Origin: Tuctoria greenei
Lineage: Eukaryota; Streptophyta; Magnoliopsida; Poales; Poaceae
NCBI GenBank assembly: GCA_036927565.1
Contig: JAYESD010000001.1
Span: forward strand, 44,824,064-44,888,063
Length of the DNA stretch: 64,000 nt
Reading direction: 5' to 3'
Translations under genes and position numbers: made by a program
The notes under the pieces: model-generated
Databases searched by the model: none
What the model was told of the DNA's origin: nothing
What the model saw: only the letters and a program-made list of their open reading frames with translations
In this document: positions 33,867-43,989 of the stretch, one piece after another
Numbering within the stretch: position 1 is the first letter of the stretch
Layout: the number at the start of each line of letters is the position of its first letter

Positions 33867-36800
33867 GTGAACTACAAAGCCGGAGGAAAGCATTGGGTAC
33901 TCGATAGCGGGTGCACTCAACACATGACCGGCAATGATGGTATGTTCACCACCATAGAAAACCCCGGTAATCATGAACAAGTCACTTTTGGTGATAATTC
34001 TAAGGGTAAGGTAATAGTATTAGGTAAAATTGCTATCTCTAATGATTTATCCATTTCTAATGTGTTGTATGTTAAGTCGCTTAGCTTTAATCTACTTTCC
34101 ATTGCACAACTTTGTGATCTTGGACTAACATGCACATTTAGCAAAAATGATGTTGCTGTGAGTAGTGAGACAAGAAAAGAGCTAATCTTCAAAGGGTTTC
34201 GGCATGGACATCTCTACTTAGTAGACTTCTCCAACAAGAATGCTAGCCTAACCACTTGTCTTTTCACTAAGACAAGCTTGGGTTGGCTATGGCACCGACA
34301 CATAGCACACATTGGAATGAGCAAACTCAAGAAGTCATTCAAGCTTGGGATGGTGACCGGCGTGAAGGATGTGACATTTGAGAAGAACAAGCTTTGTAGC
34401 GCTTGTCAAGCCGGGAAGCAAGTTGCTTCACACCACCCAATGAAGACAATGGTGTCAACCTCCAAGCCACTTGAACTACTCCACATGGACCTCTTCGGAC
34501 CGTCCACATACCAAAGCCTTGGCGGTAACCTCTATTGTCTTGTTATAGTTGATGACTACTCTCGCTATGCTTGGACTCTATTTTTAGGTGACAAGAGTGA
34601 AACTCCGGAAGTGTTCAAGACCTTTGCCAACCGTGCTCAAAGGGAATTCCAACTTCCCATTATCAAGGTCCGGAGTGACAACGGCACCGAATTCAAGAAC
34701 TACAACATTGGGGAGTGGTGTGACCGTGAAGGTGTGAAGCATGAATTCTCCGCCACATACACTCCTCAACAAAACGGTGTCGTTGAGAGGAAGAACAAAA
34801 CCCTCATCACTCTTGCAAGAGCAATGCTTGATGACTACGGCACGTCGGAGAAGTTTTGGGCTGAAGCAATCAACACGGCGTGCCATGCCGCAAATAGGGT
34901 CTATCTTCACCGACTACTCCAAAAGACCCCATATGAGCTTCTCATTGGGAGAAAGCCCAACATCTCCTACTTTAGAGTCTTTGGGTGCAAATGCTACATC
35001 TACCGCAAGAAAAGGCTCGGTAAGTTTGAAAGAAGATGTGATGTTGGCATTTTTCTTGGTTATGCATCAAACTCAAAAGCATATCGAGTATTCAACCAAA
35101 CCTCCGGTCTAGTTGAAGAAAGTTGTGATGTTGAGTTTGATGAGACTAATGGCTCCCAAGAGGAGAGTTTTGGTCATGATGAAATAGATGATGAGCCTCT
35201 ACGAGAAGCTATGAAGAACATGACCATTGGAGACATCAAGCCGGAAGTTGAAGAGGGCCATGATCAAGGGGGAGCTTCAAGTTCCAACAACAACACCTCC
35301 ATGGCGCCTCAAGTAGACGAAGAGGAGAAAGATGATCCATTGCCAACTCAAGTCTCACAAGCAATACAACATCAAGATGAAGAAGAAGTCCATGATCAAG
35401 TCCAACCACAAGAGGAGCAACACGCATCACCACCGCCAAGTGCTTCACAACCACTTATGAGGCATGGACGCATCTCCAAGGCGCATCCAATGGACCAAAT
35501 CATTAGAAGTCCTTCAAGGGGCGTAAGTACTCGTTCCCGCCACGTTGCCTCATTTTGTGAGCACTACTCGTTTGTTTCATGTGTAGAACCAACTCACATT
35601 GAGGAAGCGCTCCAAGACCCAAATTGGGTGATGGCTATGCAAGAAGAACTCAACAACTTCATCCGCAATGAAGTTTGGGTGTTGGAGGAGCGACCCAAGG
35701 ACAAGAACGTCATTGGAACAAAGTGGGTGTACCGCAACAAACAAGACGAGAATGACGTTGTGGTCCGCAACAAGGAAAGACTTGTGGCCAAAGGGTTCTC
35801 GCAAGTTGAAGGACTAGACTTTGGGGAGACATTTGCTCCAGTCGCCCGGTTAGAGGCAATTCGTATTCTCCTTGCTTTTGCTTCACATCATAATATTACT
35901 CTTTATCAAATGGATGTGAAAAGTGCCTTTCTTAATGGCTACATTAATGAGCTTGTTTATGTTGAAAAACCTCCCGGGTTTGAAGATCCGAGGAATCCTA
36001 ACCATGTGTATAGGTTGCACAAGGCGCTCTACGGGCTCAAGCAAGCACCTAGGGCGTGGTATGAACGACTACGGGACTTCCTCATCATGCAAGGATTTAA
36101 GATCGGGAGGGTGGACACCACACTCTTCACCAAAGACATCAACGGAGATTTGTTCATTTGTCAAATTTATGTTGATGATATTATCTGTGGTTCAACTAAC
36201 GAAGCTCTTAGCCATGAGTTTGGCAAAATGATGTCTAGGGAATTCGAGATGTCAATGATTGGAGAGCTCAACTTCTTCCTTGGATTCCAAATCAAGCAAC
36301 TTCAAGAGGGAACCTTCATCTACCAAGAGAAATACACCAAGGACCTCTTGAAGAAATTTGAGATGGGAGATTGTAGCTCAAGAAGCACTCCAATGGCAAC
36401 AAATTTCCATCTCGACGCGGATAAGGACGGTAAACCTATTGACCAATCTCTCTACCGCTCTATGATTGGTTCATTGCTTTATCTTACCGCATCTAGGCCC
36501 GACATAATGTTTAGTGTATGCTTGTGTGCTCGCTTTCAAGCGGCTCCTAAAGAATCGCATAAGAAGACGGTCTTTAGGATACTTAGGTATCTCAAGCATA
36601 CCCCTAGTATGGGCTTGTGGTACCCTAAAGGTACAACCTTCCAACTCTTGGGATACTCGGATTCGGACTTTGCTGGATGCCGCGTGGATCGCAAGAGTAC
36701 CTCCGGTGGGTGCCACTTGCTTGGGCGTTTCCTAGTGTCTTGGTCTAGCAAAAAGCAAAATTCCGTGGCTTTGTCCACCGCGGAGGCGGAGTATATAGCG

Positions 36801-37121
36801 GCCGGTGCATGTTGTGCCCAAATTCTATATATGAAGCAAACCCTTTTGGACTTTGGAATTAAATTTGGTTGTGTGCCTCTCCTTTGTGACAATGAAAGTG
36901 CGGTTAAGATAGCTAGAAACCCCGTTCAACACTCCCGCACTAAGCACATTGATATTCACCATCACTTCTTGCGGGATCATGAGGCTAAAGGAGACATCTC
37001 TTTGCAAGGTGTTAGATCCGAAGAACAATTGGCGGATATCTTCACTAAACCACTTGATGAGAAAACCTTTTCTAGACTTAGAAATGAATTAAATGTGCTA
37101 GATGCATCTAACGTTATGTAA
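33867..37121 (+). CDS. X pol: protease, integrase, RT, RNase H (intact, up to 1084 codons)
   Basis: One open frame, -1 relative to gag. Domains by residue from 33867: protease with VLDSGC (Asp 13), pre-integrase zinc module (His 143, His 148, Cys 177, Cys 180), integrase core with D208, D271 and E307, giving the classic D-X62-D-X35-E. A variable acidic linker follows (about 430-560), then RT from about 600 with YVDD at 768-771, and RNase H with GYSDSDFAGC, STAEAEYIAAG and LLCDNESAVKIA. It ends near LADIFTKPLDEK. The frame starts at GTG just after a TAG, with no ATG before residue 20. Expression must therefore use frameshifting, readthrough or splicing. Likely enzymatically complete. Confidence 0.93.
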   Translation: MNYKAGGKHWVLDSGCTQHMTGNDGMFTTIENPGNHEQVTFGDNSKGKVIVLGKIAISNDLSISNVLYVKSLSFNLLSIAQLCDLGLTCTFSKNDVAVSSETRKELIFKGFRHGHLYLVDFSNKNASLTTCLFTKTSLGWLWHRHIAHIGMSKLKKSFKLGMVTGVKDVTFEKNKLCSACQAGKQVASHHPMKTMVSTSKPLELLHMDLFGPSTYQSLGGNLYCLVIVDDYSRYAWTLFLGDKSETPEVFKTFANRAQREFQLPIIKVRSDNGTEFKNYNIGEWCDREGVKHEFSATYTPQQNGVVERKNKTLITLARAMLDDYGTSEKFWAEAINTACHAANRVYLHRLLQKTPYELLIGRKPNISYFRVFGCKCYIYRKKRLGKFERRCDVGIFLGYASNSKAYRVFNQTSGLVEESCDVEFDETNGSQEESFGHDEIDDEPLREAMKNMTIGDIKPEVEEGHDQGGASSSNNNTSMAPQVDEEEKDDPLPTQVSQAIQHQDEEEVHDQVQPQEEQHASPPPSASQPLMRHGRISKAHPMDQIIRSPSRGVSTRSRHVASFCEHYSFVSCVEPTHIEEALQDPNWVMAMQEELNNFIRNEVWVLEERPKDKNVIGTKWVYRNKQDENDVVVRNKERLVAKGFSQVEGLDFGETFAPVARLEAIRILLAFASHHNITLYQMDVKSAFLNGYINELVYVEKPPGFEDPRNPNHVYRLHKALYGLKQAPRAWYERLRDFLIMQGFKIGRVDTTLFTKDINGDLFICQIYVDDIICGSTNEALSHEFGKMMSREFEMSMIGELNFFLGFQIKQLQEGTFIYQEKYTKDLLKKFEMGDCSSRSTPMATNFHLDADKDGKPIDQSLYRSMIGSLLYLTASRPDIMFSVCLCARFQAAPKESHKKTVFRILRYLKHTPSMGLWYPKGTTFQLLGYSDSDFAGCRVDRKSTSGGCHLLGRFLVSWSSKKQNSVALSTAEAEYIAAGACCAQILYMKQTLLDFGIKFGCVPLLCDNESAVKIARNPVQHSRTKHIDIHHHFLRDHEAKGDISLQGVRSEEQLADIFTKPLDEKTFSRLRNELNVLDASNVM

Positions 37122-38625
37122 ATTGCCATGTTCATGTAAGGATGCATATCATATAGGTCTTGTCTAACTCCCAAAGGATAGGGGCGAGCTAGAAATAGTT
37201 TTCCCTGAGGAAGCCTTTGGAAGGTTTAAACTTGGCAATATAGATTTATTTTATGCCTTGCATGATCCCTGCCATATAAACTTGCACTCATTTAATCTCC
37301 TGCACTGTAATTTGTTTGGCATTGCATACGGTAGATTGTCACAAAGGGGAACCCACCTCATGAGAAGGAGACTTGTTTGAAATGCAATATCTCAACTCAT
37401 ATAAGGTGGAAAGAACAAAATGTTAGGTACGTTAATGCCTAAAGGAACATGCTTCAAAGAGATAGAAGTCTTCATACTCTACCTCACAAAGCATGGGCCT
37501 TACATTTTATTTGGATATTTTTTCCTCCATTTTTCTCGGTGTTCCATTTGCTTTAAGGTCTAGCCAAGCTATTGGCATATTAGCTTTTTGAGGGGTAAGG
37601 GGTTGCCCAAAAAGTCCTAAGACATGTGTTTCCCATTGTTTGATTGTTTGGTCAAAGGACATATATGGGATTTTAGTGTTTTGTTTTCATCAGATTATCC
37701 GATGCCTAGGTCCTTCCCCCATCGGATCAGTAGGTGTTCAAAATCCTAGTGCCAGTTAGGTCAATATCCAAAATCGACCGATGAGTTCAATCTGAAAAAC
37801 ATCGGTCCATCCGATGTTCTCAAATCTGAAACCTTGATGAATTCCACCGATGCTTTTTCATCTAACGTCGAACCATCCGGTGTCAACTTCCCTCTCCTGA
37901 ATACCCTTACTGTGCCATTCATCCGATGATCAAAACCCTAAACGTCGGTCCATCCGATGTCTTCAGTGACTCTTTGAATATCCATACTGTACCATTCGAC
38001 CGATGTCCACATCAATAAGCATCGGTCCATCCGGTGTTTAAAAAACGGCTAGGGTTTGGGACCCACTATTTAAACTCGTGCGCCGCCTTTCGTCTTCCTT
38101 CTCCCGATCCCGTCGCCGCAGCCGACCGCGCCTCCATCCATGCACTCACCTCCGCCATCTCCACCGCCGCCGCTCACAGGCCGCCGCCGCCGGCGACCTC
38201 CGTGCCGCCGTCGCCCGTGCCCGCGCACCGTGCCTCCCTCGGCTGCCGCCGCACCCGTGCGCCGCCACCGCGCCCTCCCTTCGCGCCACCGTGCCCAGGC
38301 CGACGCCACCGTGCCCAGGCCGCCGCCACCGCCTCCCAGGCCGCCGTCTCCGCCTCCCAGCTCACCACCGCGCCACCACTCCTGCAACATCCACCGCCGA
38401 CCTCCTAGCACCATCTCCTGACCATCGTCTCTCACTTCGCACCTGGCCCCCGCGTGCTCTCTACCGCTAGGGTTTGCCCGGCTGTGCGTCGTCTCTTTCG
38501 TCGATTCGCGCCCAGTGCTCGTGATCGCTCGTCGCTAAAGGTTTGCTCCGTGCCGTGCAACGTCCTTCGTTGTTTTTCGTCGTTCTTTTTCATCGTCGCT
38601 AACCCTAGCTCTCCATTGCATCAAG
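37122..38625 (+). promoter_or_regulatory. X spacer and candidate internal promoter of the 3' ORF
   Basis: 37122-37680 is non-coding. 37688-38038 holds at least eight copies of the LTR motif, such as CATCGGTCCATCCGATG (37800-37816) and CATCGGTCCATCCGGTG. These are followed by TATTTAAA at 38066-38073 and a GC-rich leader (38080-38620). The leader contains low-complexity Pro/Arg-coding ORFs that I do not accept as genes. Layout copies the LTR: motif array, then a TATA-like box within about 30-60 bp. Confidence 0.52.
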
Positions 38626-40813
38626 ATGGGTCGCGATCACAAAGGAAAGGGCAAGGCTATCGCGGAGCCCGCCGCGAAGAAGCAAAAGTTGTCAAAGGAG
38701 GAGAAGAAGGCCTTGATGGCCGCTCGCGCCGCCGAGGAGCGTGAGCGTGGCCGAGGGGGGTCCCTGAGGATCCGCGAGGCTCATTCCAGGCAGCCTCCCG
38801 TGATCGATGACTCCGAGGCCGAAGAGGATCCGGTTGAGCCTCTCGTCCGCCAGCGCTCAGCCCGGACGCGTGGGGGTCACACCGAGGCTGCTCCTCGTCC
38901 GAGACCGACGACTGCCGGCTGTCGTGAGGACAGGGAGGCCGAGAGGGCCATCTACGAGATGGACACGGCAGTCCGTGTCGGTGAGGGAGTCCGTCTCACG
39001 GACTACCGGAAGATGAAGGCTAAGCAGCTACGCAAGCTTCGATGGAACGTGCTGCTTGAGGAGTGGTACCCACAGCCCCGAGAGGCTCTTGTGGACAGTC
39101 GCTTCTGGACTGTCACCCAGGCGTCTCTCTACGAGACCTACAGACGTCGTGGGCACAAGCTTTTTCAGCATAACTACCTGGACTGGGGGCAGCTTGCATT
39201 GGCAGCGGAGACGGACATCCGTCCGTACTTTGAGAGATATCGAGGATTGGTGCAGCTGCTTGCTTACGAGAGGAGTGCATATGTGGAAGATTGGGTCCGT
39301 GTCTTCTACGCGACCATGTACATCTCTGAGGGCAGGAGGTCGATCGACTTCATGTTTATGGGTCAGCACTACCACCTCTCGAGGCAGACGTTGGGGCAGC
39401 TTCTTGGTTTGGACCTGCACGACCTGCATGCACGAGAGGGTATACGGGCAGGCAGATCCACCAAGGAGGCCACTTACTGGAGCGATGGCACCACAGCTTG
39501 AGGAGATACGGTCCCTGTTCGGCCCCACGTTCTCTCCGGACCAGCCGAGAGTTCCAGCACTTCTGACCCCAGCTGCGCGCATTGTGCACCTCGCCTTGCG
39601 CCGCACGCTCCTGTCGAGGTCAGGGTACTTGGAGGGGTTCACTAGTTTACAGCAGACCCTCCTGTTCTACATAATGAACTGGATGGATTTCGACATTGTG
39701 GACATTCTCCTGTGCGAGATGGAAGACGTGATCACAGATGGGGTAGGCATGATGAGGCAGATGGTCTACAGGCACTGGATCAGTTACCTATGCTCTATGA
39801 TGGTGCCTGAGGGGGATGCAGCACAGGTCAGACTTGCTGACGAGAGTGTGACTCGCTTTGGTCACTACCGTGCCCCGGCTCCTGGAGACCGCCGCCTTGG
39901 TCGTCCAGTTGAGCGCCAGGTCAGGGCCTGTCTGTCAGAGGAAGATTGGTCCGACCTAGAGCGAGAGGACGAGAGACTTGCAGAGGCTGAGGCTCAGGGG
40001 GAGGACCTGTAGCACATTTGGTCAGAGAGCGACACTGACGACAGTGTCGAGGAGTATTTCCCTCCTCCCCCCTCTCCCCGACAACACGACGCGGAGGCTG
40101 GAGGTTCTACAGCAGCACCACCCACTCCACCTCCCGTCACTGAGGCGCAGGTCACGCAGCCGTCTGAGCTGACTTCGCTCCTCCAGCAGATGGTCGAGCA
40201 GCAGAGGCTAGACAGGCTGGCCGCAGAGCAGGCCCGCGCGGAGCAGGCTGCGCGTCTTCTTGAGCTCCAGCAGCAGCAGCAGGAGATGCATCGTCATATC
40301 GCCCGTGAGAGGCGTGAAGACACTGACCAGTTGACGGGGCTCATCGACCAGATGCACCAGCGCACTCTGGACCAGCAGCAACAGACGCAGTAGGCGATGA
40401 TGGGGATCCTGGGGTTGATCACCAACCTCTACACCCAGACCGAGATCTCCCTCCCATCGCAGCTGCCTGGAGTAGCTCCTCCGCCTCCCGTCTTGGCTCC
40501 AGCTGCTGCACCAGTGGCTCCAGTTCCCTCCACTCCGATTCCTTCGTTCAGCATGTCCCCGCTGTTGGCTCCTGGTGCTCCTCTTCACTCCCCACTGCCG
40601 GCCACGACACTGTTTCTTCAGACGCCGGCCTCCATCACCAGTGCCCCCGCTCCAGCACCTCCTCCTCAGCAGGCACCGACGGTGGCACCTTCGGCTCCGG
40701 CAGCACCCTCCTCTGCTATTCCGGCAGCACCCTCCTCCGCTACTCCGGCCAGCAGCTCCGACGATAGCGGCGGTGAGCAGTTCGTCATCGTGCCCAGCTC
40801 TCAGGGTCCGTAG
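38626..40813 (+). pseudogene. X 3' ORF (accessory/'env-like' position)
   Basis: ATG at 38626 (MGRDHKGKGKAIAEPAAKK; strongly basic, NLS-like). Open to about 39480, where a frameshift moves to the frame ending 40813. That second part has stops at 40010-40012 and 40391-40393 in an otherwise continuous frame. The core contains VRVFYATMYISEG, LGQLLGLDLHDLH, TYWSDG, IVHLALRRTLLSR and QQTLLFYIMNWMDFDIVDIL. Then come an acidic stretch, a Pro-rich linker, a Gln/Glu/Arg coiled coil (40150-40390), a Pro/Ala/Ser-rich tail, and SSDDSGGEQFVIV at the end. Noticeably more GC-rich than pol. I see no signal peptide or transmembrane helix. Total about 729 codons. Confidence 0.75.
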
Positions 40814-41179
40814 GTGCTCGGCTCCCTTTTTGGTGCCTTGATGCCAAAGGGGGAGAAGAGTTAGAGGAGTCAGGGGGAGTCCTAGTGTTAGGGGGAGTCG
40901 AGTCCTGCTTTTCTTTGCTTATCTTTATTGTATTTGCGTATTTGCTACTTTTGGTGTGTAATGAACCTATTTCCATGAGTTGTTAATCATTTGAACTCAT
41001 TTGATGTTTATCTCTAATTATGATCTCCTTGAATTCACACTTGTGTTATTAATTGATGTTTAAAGCTTCAAGTGTGACACCCTGTATTCATTGCATATTT
41101 TTTATGGTTTATTCTATCAAATTCATTACTATTGCGCTTTGATTATTGTGTTGTCATCAATCACCAAAAAGGGGGAGAT
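40814..41179 (+). other. X 3' UTR with multiple purine tracts
   Basis: Purine tracts AAAGGGGGAGAAGAG (40847), CAGGGGGAG (40872), TAGGGGGAG (40889) and the LTR-adjacent AAAAAGGGGGAGAT (41166-41179). Repeated PPTs are a Sirevirus hallmark. Confidence 0.85.
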
Positions 41180-42544
41180 TGAAAGCATCTAGGCCCCCCT
41201 CATGTAGTATGGTTTTGGTGATTAATGACAACCATTGAACTTTACTAATGAATTTGTGAATGCAAGGTCCCCATAAACACTCAATAAGATGAAACGATCA
41301 TGTCATTGGAGACCCATAGATACTCAACTTTCGAGATCAAATTCATGAGATAAAGACAAGATGTGAAGGCTCTATGTCTAAGTCACTCAATCAAAAATTG
41401 ACAACGTACAATGCTTAAGAATCATCAGAGAGCCTTGTGGAACAAATGTCTAAGAGGTCTTTCGAGCAAGACACAAAAGATTCACTCAAGACAACTCGTA
41501 GCAAACAAAATCAACTCACCGGATCAACCGATGATTTCCAAAATGAACACATCGGTCGAGTTGATTCAACTGAAGAAAAAGACCTCAGACAAATGAACTC
41601 ACCGGATCATCCGATGTGAAGGGCTCAACAACATCGGTGCATCAGTACAGTTTGGAGTACAATTGGAACAAGTGAAGCACCGGATCATCCGATGTGCAGA
41701 CTTACACACATCGGTTGATCACTCCAGTAAGCATCAAGATCAAGCAAATTCTGGAGGAAGAGCCACCGGATCATCCGATGAGAAGACTAGGGGCAACATC
41801 GATCGAATAACGGTAATATCTGACACAATGACGTCAGCCAAAGTAATTACACCGATGATAACTAGAGGGGAGACATCGGATCATCCGGTGTTCACAGTAA
41901 AGTTCTGTCAGTCTACTTTTCCAATGGCTATTTCAGTTAAGCTGGCTATAAAACCCCTCTAACCCAGTCATTTCGAGAAGTCTTGATCACCTGAAGCCAA
42001 CTACACATCCAAGAGCATTCAAGACTATAGAGCATACATTTCCACACTTTTAGATCATTTGTAATAGGCTAGAGAGAAGCTTGTGTGCGTTCTTTCTTTG
42101 TGATTGAACTCTCTAGGCTAGTGAGAAGTTGAAGAAGATCGTTCCGGAGCTTGCCAAGGTGTGTGTGGCAGCCCGGAACATCGAAGGTTGTACAAGGCTT
42201 GAGCTCCACCTTGCCGGAGATGGCGAACAGAGAAGAATAGTGAAGACTCCATTGTCTCGGTGACATTGGAAGTGGCAAAACCCTTCGGTGGGTGCCACAA
42301 CGTGGACGTAGGAAGATCCTTGCGATCTTGCCGAACCACGGGATAAACCTTCGTGTCCCCTAGCGTTTGCATTTCTCTCCCTCTCTTTACATTATGCAAT
42401 CTTTACTTCACAAGTTATATCTACATTGATTGCATAGTTAGAACCGCATTGGGAATTGGGCTTAAGTAGTTCGTTTTTTTAATTGCCTTAAAATTTGAAA
42501 GAAAGCCCAATTCACCCCCCCTCTTGGGTGTTTCGATCCTTACA
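41180..42544 (+). repeat. X 3' LTR
   Basis: 1365 bp, same ends and motif set. It follows PPT AAAAAGGGGGAGAT (41166-41179). TATAAAA at 41947-41953. Confidence 0.96.
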
Positions 42545-43089
42545 GCGTGCCAAGCCGTGAAGCAGGTTGGAGCACCTCATCCCGCTAAGAACATCATGAC
42601 TACAACAAGACCGCTCGAGCTACTTCACATGGACTTATTTGGTCCAATTGCTTACATAAGCATCAGCGGTAACAAATATGGATTAGTAGTTATTGATGAT
42701 TTTTCTCGCTTCACTTGGGTTTTCTTTTTGCATGATAAGGTAGAAACACAAGGAATCTTGAAGAAAATTTTTAAGCGTGCTCAAAATGAGTTTTCATTGA
42801 CAATCAAGAACATTCGAAGCGACAACGACATGGAGTTCAAGAACACACAAGTTGAGGAGTACCTAGATGAATAAGGCATAAATCATGAGTTTTCAGCACC
42901 TTACTCCCCTCAACAAAACGGAGTTGCCGAAAGGAAGAACCGAACCCTCATAGAGATGGCAAGAACAATGCTCGATGAGTACAAGACCTCAAATCGATTT
43001 TGGGCGGAAGCGGTTAACACCGCTTGCCACGCCATAAATCGACTTTATCTCCATCGACTACTCAAGAAGACATCCTATGAGCTACTCAC
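42545..43089 (+). pseudogene. D pol: integrase core
   Basis: Resumes after X. ACQAVKQVG completes the zinc module, then LELLHMDLFGP (first Asp), IRSDNDMEFKN (second Asp), a TAA stop at 42872-42874, and PQQNGVAERKNRTL with the Glu. The order of the three catalytic residues is normal. The sequence ends abruptly after KTSYELLT at about 43090, where a deletion joins it to the end of RT. The C-terminal integrase domain and the linker are missing. Confidence 0.88.
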
Positions 43090-43989
43090 CGTAAAATTAT
43101 GATAGATAGGTTTGAGATGTCTATGACGGGAGAGCTAAAGTACTTCTTGGGATTCCAAGTGAGGCAATAAAAGGAAGGGACGTTCATAAGCCAAACTAAG
43201 TACACTCAAGACATACTCAAGAAGTTTGGAATGGACAAGGCGAAGCCCATAAAGACTCCCATGGCAACGAATGGCCACTTGGATCTCAATGAAGATGGAC
43301 CAAATGTCGATCAAAAGGTATATCGCTCCATGATTGGATCTCTACTCTACTTATGTGCATCTAGGCCAGATATTATGTTGACTGTATGCTTGTGTGCAAA
43401 GTTTCAAGCCAACCCAAAAGAGTGTCATTTGACAGCCGTTAAGAGAATCTTGCGTTCTTTAGTTCATACACCCAACCTAGGCCTTTGGTACCCCAAGGGT
43501 TCCAAATTCAATCTCATTGGTTACTCCGATGCAGATTATGCCGGATGCAAAGTAGATAGAAAAAGTACCTCCGGTACATGCCAATTTCTAGGGAGATCCC
43601 TAGTTTCTTGGTCCTCCAAGAAACAAAACTCCATTGCCTTATCCACGGCCGAAGCGGAGTATGTTGCAGCCGGGAGTTGTTGTGCACAACTCCTTTGGAT
43701 GGGACAAACTCTAAGGGATTACACTTACAATATGAACCGTATTCCACTCCTTTGTGATAATGAGAGAGCCATTAAAATTGCCCATAATCCCGTTGAGCAC
43801 TCTAGAACCAAACACATAGACATCCGACATCATTTTTTGAGCGACCATTCAATGAAGGGAGATATAGACATTTCACATGTCAACACCGAAAAGCAACTAG
43901 CCGATATTTTCACCAAGCCACTTGATGAAAAATGCTTTTGCGAACTCCGAAATGAACTAAATATCCTTGACGCTTGGAGTGTGGATTGA
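43090..43989 (+). pseudogene. D pol: RT C-terminus and RNase H
   Basis: Begins after the deletion with RFEMSMTGELKYFLGFQV, which lies downstream of the YVDD motif, so the RT active site is absent. Compared with X about 1.3 kb is missing. After a stop near 43168 the frame 43231-43989 is clean and carries RNase H (GYSDADYAGC, STAEAEYVAAG, LLCDNERAIKIAHNPV, SRTKHIDIRHHF) and the end motif LADIFTKPLDEK. It ends in a normal TGA. Confidence 0.9.

Larger units (their letters stand above)
30318..42544 (+). mobile_element. Element X: near-intact Sirevirus-type Ty1/copia
   Basis: Inserted in D's pol. TSD GCGTG at 30313-30317 and 42545-42549. LTRs 30318-31667 (1350 bp) and 41180-42544 (1365 bp) differ by about 20 substitutions, a 17-bp indel and a 2-bp homopolymer change by hand count. 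It has iMet primer site, gag, full pol, 3' ORF and multiple PPTs. Pol is uninterrupted. The lesions seen are one frameshift in gag and one frameshift plus two stops in the 3' ORF. Confidence 0.96.

Noticed and set aside
38070..38435. Antisense glycine/arginine-rich ORF in X
   Set aside because: Arises from GC-rich composition opposite a low-complexity Pro/Arg-coding leader; no domain and no conserved start.
38626..40813. Host gene captured by X
   Set aside because: An ORF at the same place with similar layout exists in D, and Sireviruses commonly have a 3' ORF, so it is treated as an element gene.
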